NCBI GenBank assembly: GCA_902798605.1
Contig: CADBXH010000043.1
Coordinates: 1-20,908 of the forward strand
Length of the DNA: 20,908 bases
Reading direction: 5' to 3'
Source of the DNA: an uncultured Ruminococcus sp.
GTDB lineage: Bacteria > Bacillota_A > Clostridia > Oscillospirales > Acutalibacteraceae
The notes below the pieces were generated by a model, which had not been told where the DNA came from, made no database searches, and saw only the letters and a program-made list of their open reading frames with translations. Shown piece after piece: positions 1 to 6,758 of the stretch. Both the position numbers and the translations under genes were made by a program. The first letter of the stretch is position 1; each line of letters begins with the position of its first letter.

Positions 1-674
1 ATATCCTCGAGCGCGTGCTTCAGCCGAATGCTGTTTACATACGCGGTGAAACCCATACCCGTTGAGTCCTTAAAGTATTTTGAAAAATAAATCGGATTCA
101 GTCCGACAAGCTCCGCCATTACGTTGAGATTCAATTCCTCGCGGTAGTGCTCCTCAATGTACTCCATTGCTACCTTTGCGTTGCGGAAGGTGACCTTGCA
201 GTTACCGTAGAGGCTGATCTGCTTGTCTCTGCAGCATCGCTCAAAAAGAACGTGCAAAATATTCATTATCACCGCATATTGCTGCAAAGCGGACAGCGTG
301 CTGTCTGACAACTCGATCATATATTTTTTTAATTCTTGCTCCGCCTGAGAATCGGGAGCAACTACAAAACTGTACACATCAAGCTGTTTTTCAAAGCTTT
401 TTACAAAATCATATGACATATGGAGCGTTAAAATCTCTATGTCTTCCCCGTTTTCCGGGATCAACTGGTGTATCTCTCCTGAATTAAACAGGAAGATATC
501 ACCTTTATTCAGACTGTATTCATCACCGTTTTTGAATACGGTCAATTTTCCGTTGCCTATATAAATCAGCTCTATCTCCTTGTGCCAATGCACTTCGGAA
601 TCAAAATCACCGCAAAGCTTGATCTTGGCAGGCAGCTTGTCATTATATTTTATCGTTTCATATTTATAATTCAC
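1..674 (-). CDS. AraC-family transcriptional regulator, C-terminus cut by window edge
   Basis: About 224 codons are readable on the minus strand before the window ends. Residues 20-95 look like an AraC-type cupin sensor (HWHKEIELIYIG near 29-40, then a beta-rich stretch ending GEIHQL near 70), which in this family usually binds a sugar or small ligand. Residues 165-224 begin the AraC DNA-binding domain: the first helix-turn-helix reads LNVMAELVGLNPIYFSKYFK, followed by the linker helix SIRLKHA. The second helix-turn-helix lies off the edge. The start is GTG at 672-674: the next in-frame upstream codons contain no start before a TAA stop, and an AAAGGGTGG-like ribosome site precedes it. A minus-strand promoter at 758-786 lies upstream, inside the inverted-repeat-bounded segment 730-2182, so expression may depend on the orientation of that segment. 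The target genes are probably beyond the left edge. Confidence 0.9.
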   Translation of the reverse strand, partial: MNYKYETIKYNDKLPAKIKLCGDFDSEVHWHKEIELIYIGNGKLTVFKNGDEYSLNKGDIFLFNSGEIHQLIPENGEDIEILTLHMSYDFVKSFEKQLDVYSFVVAPDSQAEQELKKYMIELSDSTLSALQQYAVIMNILHVLFERCCRDKQISLYGNCKVTFRNAKVAMEYIEEHYREELNLNVMAELVGLNPIYFSKYFKDSTGMGFTAYVNSIRLKHALED

Positions 675-729
675 ACAACCACCCTTTCTTTATTAATAGC
701 CAAAAACACAGCTCAGTTGAATAAACTCC

Positions 730-747
730 TCGCAGAGTATAATCCTA
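730..747 (+). repeat. Left 18-bp inverted repeat, candidate recombination site
   Basis: The sequence TCGCAGAGTATAATCCTA is repeated perfectly, in inverted orientation, at 2165-2182. Two further bases match just inside after a 2-base mismatch. The pair brackets the tyrosine recombinase gene. The repeat lies in the 5' untranslated region of the AraC gene and itself contains TATAAT (738-743). A small internal dyad, GTATA-ATCC-TATAC (737-750), is the kind of arm-spacer-arm layout tyrosine recombinases use, but it is short. The recombination role is inferred. Confidence 0.7.
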
Positions 748-757
748 TACGATTACA

Positions 758-786
758 ATTATATCACATACCAAATAAAAATTCAA
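758..786 (-). promoter_or_regulatory. Sigma-A promoter reading outward into the AraC gene
   Basis: Read on the minus strand: TTGAAT (781-786), a 17-bp spacer, then a perfect TATAAT (758-763). The predicted start of transcription is near 751, leaving a roughly 75-base leader that crosses the left inverted repeat before the GTG start at 674. It lies just inside the bracketed segment, the position expected for a promoter that an inversion would move. Confidence 0.7.
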
Positions 787-814
787 CTTATTTTAGCAAA
801 TTTTTAATATTTTT

Positions 815-843
815 TTGAGATATTATTTAAAGTTATGTAAAAT
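815..843 (+). promoter_or_regulatory. Sigma-A promoter of the recombinase gene
   Basis: TTGAGA (815-820), a 17-bp spacer and TAAAAT (838-843) point toward the recombinase start at 956. Predicted transcription start is about 850, immediately at a perfect dyad (848-874). A second TATAAT sits at 850-855 but has no good -35 partner. Confidence 0.6.
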
Positions 844-847
844 CAAT

Positions 848-874
848 CATATAATTCCGTTATGGAATTATGTG
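848..874. promoter_or_regulatory. Palindrome at the recombinase transcription start, possible operator
   Basis: ATAATTCC-GTTAT-GGAATTAT (851-871) is a perfect 8-bp dyad with a 5-base centre; three more outer positions pair with one G-T wobble. Its placement over the predicted transcription start suggests a repressor operator, possibly for autoregulation. It is not followed by a T-run, so a terminator is unlikely. Confidence 0.45.
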
Positions 875-955
875 ATCAGAGATTTTCTTCGAAATTATTA
901 GTTATTTTAAATTTTGCCGCCGTCAAATTCATTGTCAAATCAACAGGAGGAGCTT

Positions 956-2074
956 ATGTCCAGAAAAGGCGAAAATATATATAAAAGGAAAGACGGACGC
1001 TGGGAAGGGCGTTACAAAAAAGGAGTTGTTGCCGGAGGAAAAACCGTTTACGGTTCTTGCTACGGAAAAACTTACCGCGAAGCAAAGGAAAAGCTGGAGC
1101 GTTGCAAGCTACAAGTTTTGACCGGAAAGAGGAAGAATAAAGCAAGTGCTTTCAGGCTCTTCGGTTCATATTGTGACGAGTGGCTTGCGATGAATAAGAG
1201 CGCAATCAAGGAATCTACCGCCGCAAAGTATACGGTCGCGCTTGAAAATCATATCAAGCCATATTTCGGTGAATACTCGCCACAGCTGATTACCACGGAA
1301 ATGACGGCGGACTTTGTTGATGAACTATTAACGGTCAAAAAGCTATCGCCTAAAACCGCAAAGGATATCGCGATAATACTTAAATCTATTTTAAAATACA
1401 TATCTAAACGAAACAGCGGGATCGCTTTGATCGATGTGGCAATGCCCAAGTACACACCAAAGGAGATCCGCGTTTTATCACATGACGAGCAGCGAAAGTT
1501 CCTTAATTACCTGATATCAAATATGGATATTTATAAATTCGGCGTGTTGTTCTCGCTGATGACAGGGCTCAGGATAGGCGAAGTTTGCGCGCTGAGAGTC
1601 AGCGATATATCTCTGACCGAGAGAGTGGTTACGGTCAGGGAGACAATGCAAAGAATAAAGAATCTCGACGGTGACGGAACAAAGACAAAAATCGTGTTTA
1701 CCTCACCGAAAAGCGACACTTCCGCGCGGGTCGTTCCTTTGACAAATACGGCGTTTGAGCTGTGTAAAGAAAAAGTCAGCAACGCCGCGCCGAACGCGTT
1801 TTTGCTGACGGGGAGCGAAACAAAATTTATTGAACCGCGGATTTTGCAGTCCCACATAAAAAAATACGGCAAAGACTGCGGTATAGACGATCTTCATTTT
1901 CATGTATTGCGGCACACCTTCGCGACAAGATGCGTTGAGGTCGGATTTGAAATTAAAACACTCAGTGAGGTATTGGGGCACTCGTCGCCGAGGATCACGC
2001 TTGAGCGTTACGTTCATTCATCCATTGAATTTAAAAGAGAAAATATGGCAAAGCTGGAAGCTGTCGGATTATAG
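956..2074 (+). CDS. Tyrosine recombinase / integrase, Tn916 Int type
   Basis: A 372-residue site-specific recombinase. The N-terminus (about 9-50, rich in Arg/Lys and Gly with the GRWEGRYKKG motif) resembles the AP2-like arm-binding domain of Tn916-type integrases; about 60-145 is the SAM-like core-binding domain; about 170-372 is the catalytic domain. The full catalytic set is visible: R206 in TGLRIGEV, K252 in TSPKSD, H316 and R319 in HVLRH, H342 in LGHSS, and the nucleophile Y352 in ERYVH. The ATG at 956 is chosen because AGGAGG sits 5 bases upstream; an in-frame ATG at 914 lacks such a site. No excisionase or other element genes accompany it. It is bracketed by an 18-bp perfect inverted repeat, which favours a DNA-inversion role, although a remnant of an integrated element remains possible. 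Confidence 0.95.
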   Translation: MSRKGENIYKRKDGRWEGRYKKGVVAGGKTVYGSCYGKTYREAKEKLERCKLQVLTGKRKNKASAFRLFGSYCDEWLAMNKSAIKESTAAKYTVALENHIKPYFGEYSPQLITTEMTADFVDELLTVKKLSPKTAKDIAIILKSILKYISKRNSGIALIDVAMPKYTPKEIRVLSHDEQRKFLNYLISNMDIYKFGVLFSLMTGLRIGEVCALRVSDISLTERVVTVRETMQRIKNLDGDGTKTKIVFTSPKSDTSARVVPLTNTAFELCKEKVSNAAPNAFLLTGSETKFIEPRILQSHIKKYGKDCGIDDLHFHVLRHTFATRCVEVGFEIKTLSEVLGHSSPRITLERYVHSSIEFKRENMAKLEAVGL

Positions 2075-2164
2075 CTTCCGGCTTTTTTGCCGTCAAAATT
2101 CTGGTCGCTGGTCGGAAAACTTTAATTATCCGCATAAACACTGATTTATTCAGATTTTTTCGCG

Positions 2165-2182
2165 TAGGATTATACTCTGCGA
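2165..2182 (-). repeat. Right 18-bp inverted repeat, candidate recombination site
   Basis: This is the exact reverse complement of 730-747. It lies 90 bp after the recombinase stop codon and before the recombinase terminator (2201-2230), so the terminator is outside the bracketed segment. Read on the minus strand, TTGAGC, 16 bases and TATAAT would form an inward promoter-like sequence antisense to the recombinase gene. Confidence 0.7.
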
Positions 2183-2200
2183 TAGATTCTGCTCAATTTT

Positions 2201-2230
2201 CGGTTGCTTTTTGCAACCGCTTTTCTTTTT
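2201..2230 (+). terminator. Rho-independent terminator after the recombinase
   Basis: A 7-bp perfect stem CGGTTGC/GCAACCG (2201-2207 and 2213-2219) with a T5 loop is followed by CTTTTCTTTTT. The T-run exists only in the plus direction, so it stops rightward transcripts, including the recombinase transcript. Confidence 0.8.
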
Positions 2231-2331
2231 TATGTATATTTTATTATATTATAGCACAATACCGTTAAATAATAAAAGAAATGTATATCAGGAAATAACG
2301 ATGTCAAAAGACTATATAATAAAAGTTTGGA

Positions 2332-2368
2332 CAAAAAAAACGGCTACTGCTCTTTTAACAGTAACCGT
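2332..2368 (-). terminator. Second terminator downstream of the HEPN gene
   Basis: Stem ACGGcTACTG/CAGTAaCCGT (2340-2349 and 2359-2368, one mismatch) is followed in the minus direction by an eight-T run (2332-2339). It lies next to direct-repeat copy 1 and may be the original outer terminator of the rpsB-tsf operon before the HEPN/MNT cassette appeared. Confidence 0.65.
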
Positions 2369-2371
2369 CAA

Positions 2372-2426
2372 AAAAATACAGCCCCCGATTTAACGGAGGC
2401 TGTTAATTATTCTATAAGAGAATTAT
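2372..2426. repeat. 55-bp direct repeat, copy 1 (tsf 3'-end duplicate)
   Basis: This is identical over 55 bp to 3288-3342 and in the same orientation. It includes a duplicate of the tsf terminator: stem 2379-2387/2394-2402 with a T-run on the minus strand (2370-2376). It therefore also serves as a terminator 10 bp after the HEPN stop. The two copies delimit a 916-bp unit. Confidence 0.9.
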
Positions 2427-2435
2427 ATTCACTGA

Positions 2436-3195
<760 letters not shown>

Positions 3196-3212
3196 TTATT
3201 GTTTCTGTTTAT

Positions 3213-3241
3213 ATTATAACCCATATTTGAACTAATTGCAA
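3213..3241 (-). promoter_or_regulatory. Promoter of the MNT-HEPN operon
   Basis: On the minus strand TTGCAA (3236-3241), a 17-bp spacer and a perfect TATAAT (3213-3218) precede the MNT start at 3183. The -35 element is embedded in the first unit of the 20-bp tandem repeat, so a protein bound to the repeat would block RNA polymerase. Confidence 0.75.
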
Positions 3242-3270
3242 CTATCTAAAACTAATTGCAACTATCTAAA
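3231..3270. repeat. Two perfect 20-bp tandem repeats, possible operator
   Basis: ACTAATTGCAACTATCTAAA occurs twice without a gap (3231-3250 and 3251-3270). The 20-bp period, about two helical turns, would place two protein sites on the same DNA face, and the promoter -35 lies inside. This is a reasonable candidate for autoregulation of a toxin-antitoxin-like operon, but a simple slippage duplication is possible. Confidence 0.6.
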
Positions 3271-3284
3271 GGTAGAGTTACATT

Positions 3285-3318
3285 AATAAAAATACAGCCC
3301 CCGATTTAACGGAGGCTG
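3285..3318 (-). terminator. Terminator of the rpsB-tsf operon
   Basis: The minus-strand stem CAGCCTCCG/CGGGGGCTG (3310-3318 and 3295-3303, one T-G wobble) with a 6-base loop is followed by TATTTTTATT. It starts about 20 bases after the tsf stop. Confidence 0.85.
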
Positions 3319-3342
3319 TTAATTATTCTATAAGAGAATTAT
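3288..3342. repeat. 55-bp direct repeat, copy 2, spanning the tsf stop codon
   Basis: This is identical to 2372-2426. It runs from the T-run of the tsf terminator to one base beyond the tsf stop codon (3339-3341). This is the pattern seen when an element integrates at the 3' end of a conserved gene and regenerates that end. Confidence 0.9.
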
Positions 3343-4250
3343 TTTACCATTGAAGCAACTTCTGCAGCGAAATCGTCCTGTCTCTTCTCGATTCCCTCGC
3401 CCTTTTCAAAGCGAACGAACTTCTTGATCTCGATCTTGCCGCCGAGCTCCTTGGCTGTGTTCTGTGTGTACTTAGCGACTGTGAGCTTGTTATCCTTAAC
3501 GAACTCCTGGTCAACAAGGCAGTTCTCCTTGTAATACTTGTTGATCTTTCCCATTACGATCTTGTCGGCGATAGCCTCGGGCTTACCCTCGTTGATAACC
3601 TGCTGACGCATAACTTCCTTCTCGTGCTCAACGACCTCTGCGGGAACATCGTCTCTTGTGAGGTACTGAGTGTTAAGAGCTGCGATCTGCATAGCGATGT
3701 CCTTGCCGTAAGCAACGAACTCGGGCTTATCTGCAACGTCTGTGTCAAAGTTTACGAGAACGCCGATCTTGCCGCCTGCGTGAACATAAGCAACGCAAGC
3801 ACCCTCAAGACGCTCAAAACGGCGGATCTGGATGTTCTCACCGATTGTGAGCACCTTCTCCTGGAGCATCTCTGCAACTGTCTGGTCTGAACCAACAGCC
3901 TTGAGAGCGAGGAGAGCGTCAACGTCAGCGGGGTTCTCCGCGATAACCGTATCGGCGCAAGCCTTTACAAAATCCATAAATGAATCGTTCTTTGCAACGA
4001 AGTCTGTCTCTGCGTTTACTTCGATAACAACGCCAACCTTAAGGTCGCTTGTTGTTGTAGCGTAAGCTACGCCCTCGGCTGCAACTCTGCTTGCCTTTTT
4101 AGCCTGCTTAGCAAGACCCTGCTCTCTGAGGAAGTCAACAGCCTTGTCCATATCGCCCTCAGCCTGAACGAGAGCCTTTTTGCAGTCCATCATACCGCAG
4201 CCTGTTTTTTCTCTAAGTGCTTTTACATCCTGAGCTGTAAATGCTGCCAT
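3339..4250 (-). CDS. tsf: Translation elongation factor Ts
   Basis: A 303-residue EF-Ts, the nucleotide exchange factor that releases GDP from EF-Tu. The N-terminal UBA-like domain reads VKALREKTGCGMMDCKKAL (about 9-27), typical of the family, followed by the diagnostic TDFVAKND motif (about 80-87), which contacts EF-Tu. The length is within the usual bacterial range (about 280-310). ATG at 4248-4250 is preceded by AAAGGATG. It lies 40 bp downstream of rpsB, the standard rpsB-tsf operon, and ends in a terminator that has been duplicated by the neighbouring direct repeat. The gene itself is intact; the repeat touches only its stop codon. Confidence 0.98.
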   Translation of the reverse strand: MAAFTAQDVKALREKTGCGMMDCKKALVQAEGDMDKAVDFLREQGLAKQAKKASRVAAEGVAYATTTSDLKVGVVIEVNAETDFVAKNDSFMDFVKACADTVIAENPADVDALLALKAVGSDQTVAEMLQEKVLTIGENIQIRRFERLEGACVAYVHAGGKIGVLVNFDTDVADKPEFVAYGKDIAMQIAALNTQYLTRDDVPAEVVEHEKEVMRQQVINEGKPEAIADKIVMGKINKYYKENCLVDQEFVKDNKLTVAKYTQNTAKELGGKIEIKKFVRFEKGEGIEKRQDDFAAEVASMVK

Positions 4251-4290
4251 TATAAAAACATCCTTTCAAATAGATATATATTAGTATAAA

Positions 4291-5025
4291 TTATTCCTCA
4301 ACGGGAGCTTCTTCGGGCTCTTCCTGAGCTGCTGCGCCCATCTGTCCCTCTTTACCCTCGATAACAGCGTTAGCCATAGCGCCTGCGATAAGCTTTACTG
4401 CGCGGATAGCGTCATCGTTTCCGGGGATAACGTAGTCGATCTCGTCAGGATCACAGTTTGTATCAACGATAGCAACGATCGGGATGTTAAGCTTCTTAGC
4501 TTCCTGAACGGCGATCCTTTCTTTTCTGGGGTCAACGATGAAGAGTGCGCCGGGCATCTCTGTCATATCCTTGATACCGCCCATAAACTTCTCGAGCTTG
4601 TCGATCTCAAGGTTGAGCTTGATAACTTCCTTCTTGGGAAGAAGATCGAATGTGCCGTCCTCCTGCATAGCGCGGAGCTGCTTAAGACGAGCGATCCTTC
4701 TGCGGATAGTTGAGAAGTTTGTGAGCATACCGCCCAGCCATCTTGCGTTTACATAGAATGCGCCTGCACGCTCTGCCTCTTCCTTAATGGAATCCTGAGC
4801 CTGTTTTTTTGTACCTACAAAAAGTACGTTCTTGCCTTCTGCGGAGATCTCACGAACAAAGTTGTAAGCTTCCTCGAGCTTTTTAACGCTCTTCTGAAGG
4901 TCGATGATGTAGATACCGTTACGTTCTGTGAAGATGTACTCTGCCATTTTGGGGTTCCATCTTCTTGTCTGGTGACCGAAGTGTACACCGGCCTCCAGGA
5001 GTTGTTTCATAGAAACTACTGCCAT
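4291..5025 (-). CDS. rpsB: 30S ribosomal protein S2
   Basis: A 244-residue S2, a surface protein of the small subunit near the S1-binding region. The family starts with [22 protein letters not shown] here, followed by [37 protein letters not shown] and [12 protein letters not shown], which is near-canonical throughout. The C-terminus carries a short acidic Glu/Ala-rich tail, as in many Firmicutes. ATG at 5023-5025 has AAGGAGG upstream. The promoter at 5144-5171 leaves a leader of about 110 bases containing a stable hairpin. Co-transcription with tsf is expected. Confidence 0.98.
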   Translation of the reverse strand: MAVVSMKQLLEAGVHFGHQTRRWNPKMAEYIFTERNGIYIIDLQKSVKKLEEAYNFVREISAEGKNVLFVGTKKQAQDSIKEEAERAGAFYVNARWLGGMLTNFSTIRRRIARLKQLRAMQEDGTFDLLPKKEVIKLNLEIDKLEKFMGGIKDMTEMPGALFIVDPRKERIAVQEAKKLNIPIVAIVDTNCDPDEIDYVIPGNDDAIRAVKLIAGAMANAVIEGKEGQMGAAAQEEPEEAPVEE

Positions 5026-5084
5026 TTTTATTTCCTCCTTAGGTTAAAACCTCCGCTGCGCCTTTGATTTTGCCGGGATATTTA

Positions 5085-5105
5085 GCTGCACAAAAAAAGC
5101 GCAGC
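5085..5105 (-). promoter_or_regulatory. Hairpin in the rpsB leader
   Basis: In the roughly 110-base leader, GCTGCGC-T7-GTGCAGC forms a 7-bp stem with one G-U pair and an all-T loop. Ribosomal protein operons often carry leader structures for feedback control by their product. I do not recognise this as a named S2 leader, so the control role is only a possibility. Confidence 0.35.
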
Positions 5106-5143
5106 CACCTTGCCGACGGCGTCAGCGTGCGAAATGCTTATAT

Positions 5144-5171
5144 ATTATACCATAATAAATAAAAAAATCAA
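5144..5171 (-). promoter_or_regulatory. Promoter of the rpsB-tsf operon
   Basis: On the minus strand TTGATT (5166-5171), a 16-bp spacer and a perfect TATAAT (5144-5149). The -35 overlaps the terminator of the upstream hydrolase gene. Confidence 0.75.
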
Positions 5172-5199
5172 GTGCTTTTTAGCAAAACACTTGATTTCT
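5161..5199. terminator. Bidirectional-looking terminator after the wall hydrolase gene
   Basis: Perfect stem ATCAAGTG/CACTTGAT (5167-5174 and 5188-5195) has T7 on the minus side and TTTCTTT on the plus side. It follows the hydrolase stop (5226) on the minus strand and sits directly in front of the rpsB promoter. Confidence 0.75.
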
Positions 5200-5225
5200 T
5201 TAAGTTAATTAAATTTTCTTTTTAA

Positions 5226-6047
5226 TTACTCGTTGAGATCGAAGAATCTCATTCCGCAATACTCGGTAACGAATGTCTGAGTTTCGTGCCAATCACTCTG
5301 TCCGATGTAGAATACGATGATCCTGTGGTCAACAGCTGAACCGCCCTGGTCAAAGATGAAAGAAACAGCTTCCTTTGCAGCTGAGTTGGGCTCGCCTGCG
5401 GTTGAACCGTAATATCCGTAATCTGAAATGATCTGGTCAATAGAGGTTGTGTTTGAGCGTACCATAGCGTCACGGATGCACTGTGCAACAAGTGCGCAGC
5501 CCTGATATCCGGTAGAGCCTGCTTCGCCCATTACGAGTCTTTCAACCTTTGCCCTGTCATATGAAGAAAGACCTAATCCGCCTGCAGCATAGCCTGATGA
5601 TCCATGTGAAGTCTCAGAAGTCTCATTCTCTGAAGACTCACTGCTCTCGTCAGACTTTTCGGATGTCTCTTCTTCCTTAGGCTCGGTTGCAGCCTCGGTT
5701 GCCTTAACCTTCTTTTCCTCTTTTTCTTCTTTAGAGGTTTCCTCGGGTTTTGCGGTTGTGGGTGCTACGGTTGTCTGAGGCTCGGTCGCGGGCGGTACGG
5801 TTACCTCTTTGCAGTTGTTTGTGATAACAGCGTCAAACTGATCTGCGCCGCCAACTGACATTGAAGCAGCCTTGCTGTCCTCGTGAGCGTCAACATTGGG
5901 TGCCAAGGTTGTTGTGGGGATGATAAGGATCGCTGCGGCAATTACTACCGCTGAAACAGCAGAAGCGATCTTTACGCTTTTCTTGATCTTTACCGGCTTA
6001 ACAGCCTTGTCTTTTTTTCCGTAGTGTTTAAGGTTTGAAGTTCTCAA
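5226..6047 (-). CDS. Membrane-anchored SleB-type cell-wall hydrolase (Hydrolase_2 domain)
   Basis: A 273-residue exported protein. A basic cytoplasmic N-terminus is followed by one hydrophobic segment (about 24-44, rich in Ala/Val/Ile), then a long low-complexity linker (about 85-155) of Thr/Pro and Glu/Lys/Ser, then a compact C-terminal domain (about 160-273). That domain opens with DRAKVERLVMGEAGSTGYQG and ends with YCGMRFF, the pattern of the SleB/CwlJ Hydrolase_2 family; E175 in the GEA motif is the likely catalytic acid. Relatives cleave peptidoglycan as lytic transglycosylases, in spore germination or growth. The start is taken as TTG at 6045-6047 because GGGAGGA lies 7 bases upstream; an upstream in-frame TTG at 6077 has no such site. 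Substrate and timing are unknown. Confidence 0.82.
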   Translation of the reverse strand: MRTSNLKHYGKKDKAVKPVKIKKSVKIASAVSAVVIAAAILIIPTTTLAPNVDAHEDSKAASMSVGGADQFDAVITNNCKEVTVPPATEPQTTVAPTTAKPEETSKEEKEEKKVKATEAATEPKEEETSEKSDESSESSENETSETSHGSSGYAAGGLGLSSYDRAKVERLVMGEAGSTGYQGCALVAQCIRDAMVRSNTTSIDQIISDYGYYGSTAGEPNSAAKEAVSFIFDQGGSAVDHRIIVFYIGQSDWHETQTFVTEYCGMRFFDLNE

Positions 6048-6363
6048 AAATTTGTCCTCCCTTTGGTTGATGCGCAAATCACATTCGCGTTCTCGCGTAT
6101 ATAATAGGAAGCGAATGCCTCATTTGATCAGCGCAACGTCTTTAGTTCGTATAAATTTTATCAAACACACAATTTCAAGTGTATTAAAACACATAATTTG
6201 TCAAATTGCAAGTCGCCTTGCCCAAAATCGCTTGTAACCCTTGTCACCCTTTTGTAACAACTCGATTTTTAATTGCTTTAAGAAATAATAACTTGTGCAC
6301 TTTATACAATTCTCGAGTCGGTTTGATGTATATTCTGCCGAAACTTTAGAAAGTAAAAAAATT
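6048..6363. other. 316-bp gene-free spacer with dyad and WalR-like sites
   Basis: No coding region was found. A 7-bp dyad CATTCGC/GCGAATG (6082-6088 and 6111-6117) encloses TATTAT-like -10 sequences on the minus strand. Further up, TGTAAC (6233-6238), TGTCAC (6242-6247) and TGTAAC (6253-6258) form a cluster; the last two are 5 bases apart, close to the WalR box TGTWAH-N5-TGTWAH with one mismatch. WalRK controls wall hydrolases in Firmicutes, which fits the downstream gene, but this is inference. No confident -35/-10 pair could be assigned, and no clear terminator for the gene ending at 6364 was seen. Confidence 0.35.
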
Positions 6364-6651
6364 TCAATTTTCCCTGAAAAACAGCCGTTTTTTGGGCTTT
6401 TTTCGAGGTTTCGGCGTTACACACGAAATTATGATCGCATCTTCTCCGATCAGCCTAATTTTCTCCCACGGAATAATATAATCTTCACGTCTTCCGAATA
6501 TTCCAAATAAGAAATTTCGATCAAATATTACAATTGCTACAACTTTTGCACTATTTTTATCCAATATGAGGTCATCAATATAGCCAATTTTAACACCATC
6601 GACTTCGCTTATGACTTCCTTGCGTCTCAGGTCGGAAAATCTGCACTCCAT
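6364..6651 (-). CDS. YlmC/YmxH-family sporulation protein (PRC-barrel)
   Basis: A 95-residue single PRC-barrel protein. The start MECRFSDLRRKEVISEVDG, then KIGYIDDLILD, RREDYIIPWEKIRLIGEDAI, is the usual YlmC/YmxH layout. The family is conserved in spore formers, yet its biochemical role is not established. The C-terminus is a basic Lys/Pro/Arg tail that is not part of the barrel. ATG at 6649-6651 has AGGAGG upstream. It is divergent from degV with about 107 bp between. A possible sigma-E-like promoter (GAATAC at 6694-6699, CATATAAAT at 6670-6678, minus strand) would fit sporulation timing but leaves a very short leader. Confidence 0.85.
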   Translation of the reverse strand: MECRFSDLRRKEVISEVDGVKIGYIDDLILDKNSAKVVAIVIFDRNFLFGIFGRREDYIIPWEKIRLIGEDAIIISCVTPKPRKKPKKRLFFREN

Positions 6652-6700
6652 ACCCTCGCCTCCTCACAAATTTATATGTCGAAAATGCAAGATGTATTCA

Positions 6701-6729
6701 TTGACTTTTAGTATTTATGGTGATAAAAT
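6701..6729 (+). promoter_or_regulatory. Promoter of degV
   Basis: TTGACT (6701-6706), a 17-bp spacer and TAAAAT (6724-6729) precede the AAGAAAGGAG ribosome site and the ATG at 6759. Confidence 0.7.
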
Positions 6730-6758
6730 ATAAACGTTCAAGAAAGGAGTATATAGAT

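Noticed and set aside
2211..2393. Short open frame between the recombinase terminator and direct-repeat copy 1
   Set aside because: It begins inside a terminator T-run, has no ribosome site, and its coding part runs through two terminator hairpins; no protein-like composition.
3231..3270. 20-bp tandem repeat considered as a plasmid or phage iteron/origin
   Set aside because: Only two units and no replication gene nearby; it overlaps a promoter, which is a simpler explanation.
5026..5137. rpsB leader considered as a riboswitch
   Set aside because: Only one short hairpin is evident and no known aptamer consensus or terminator/antiterminator pair could be recognised.
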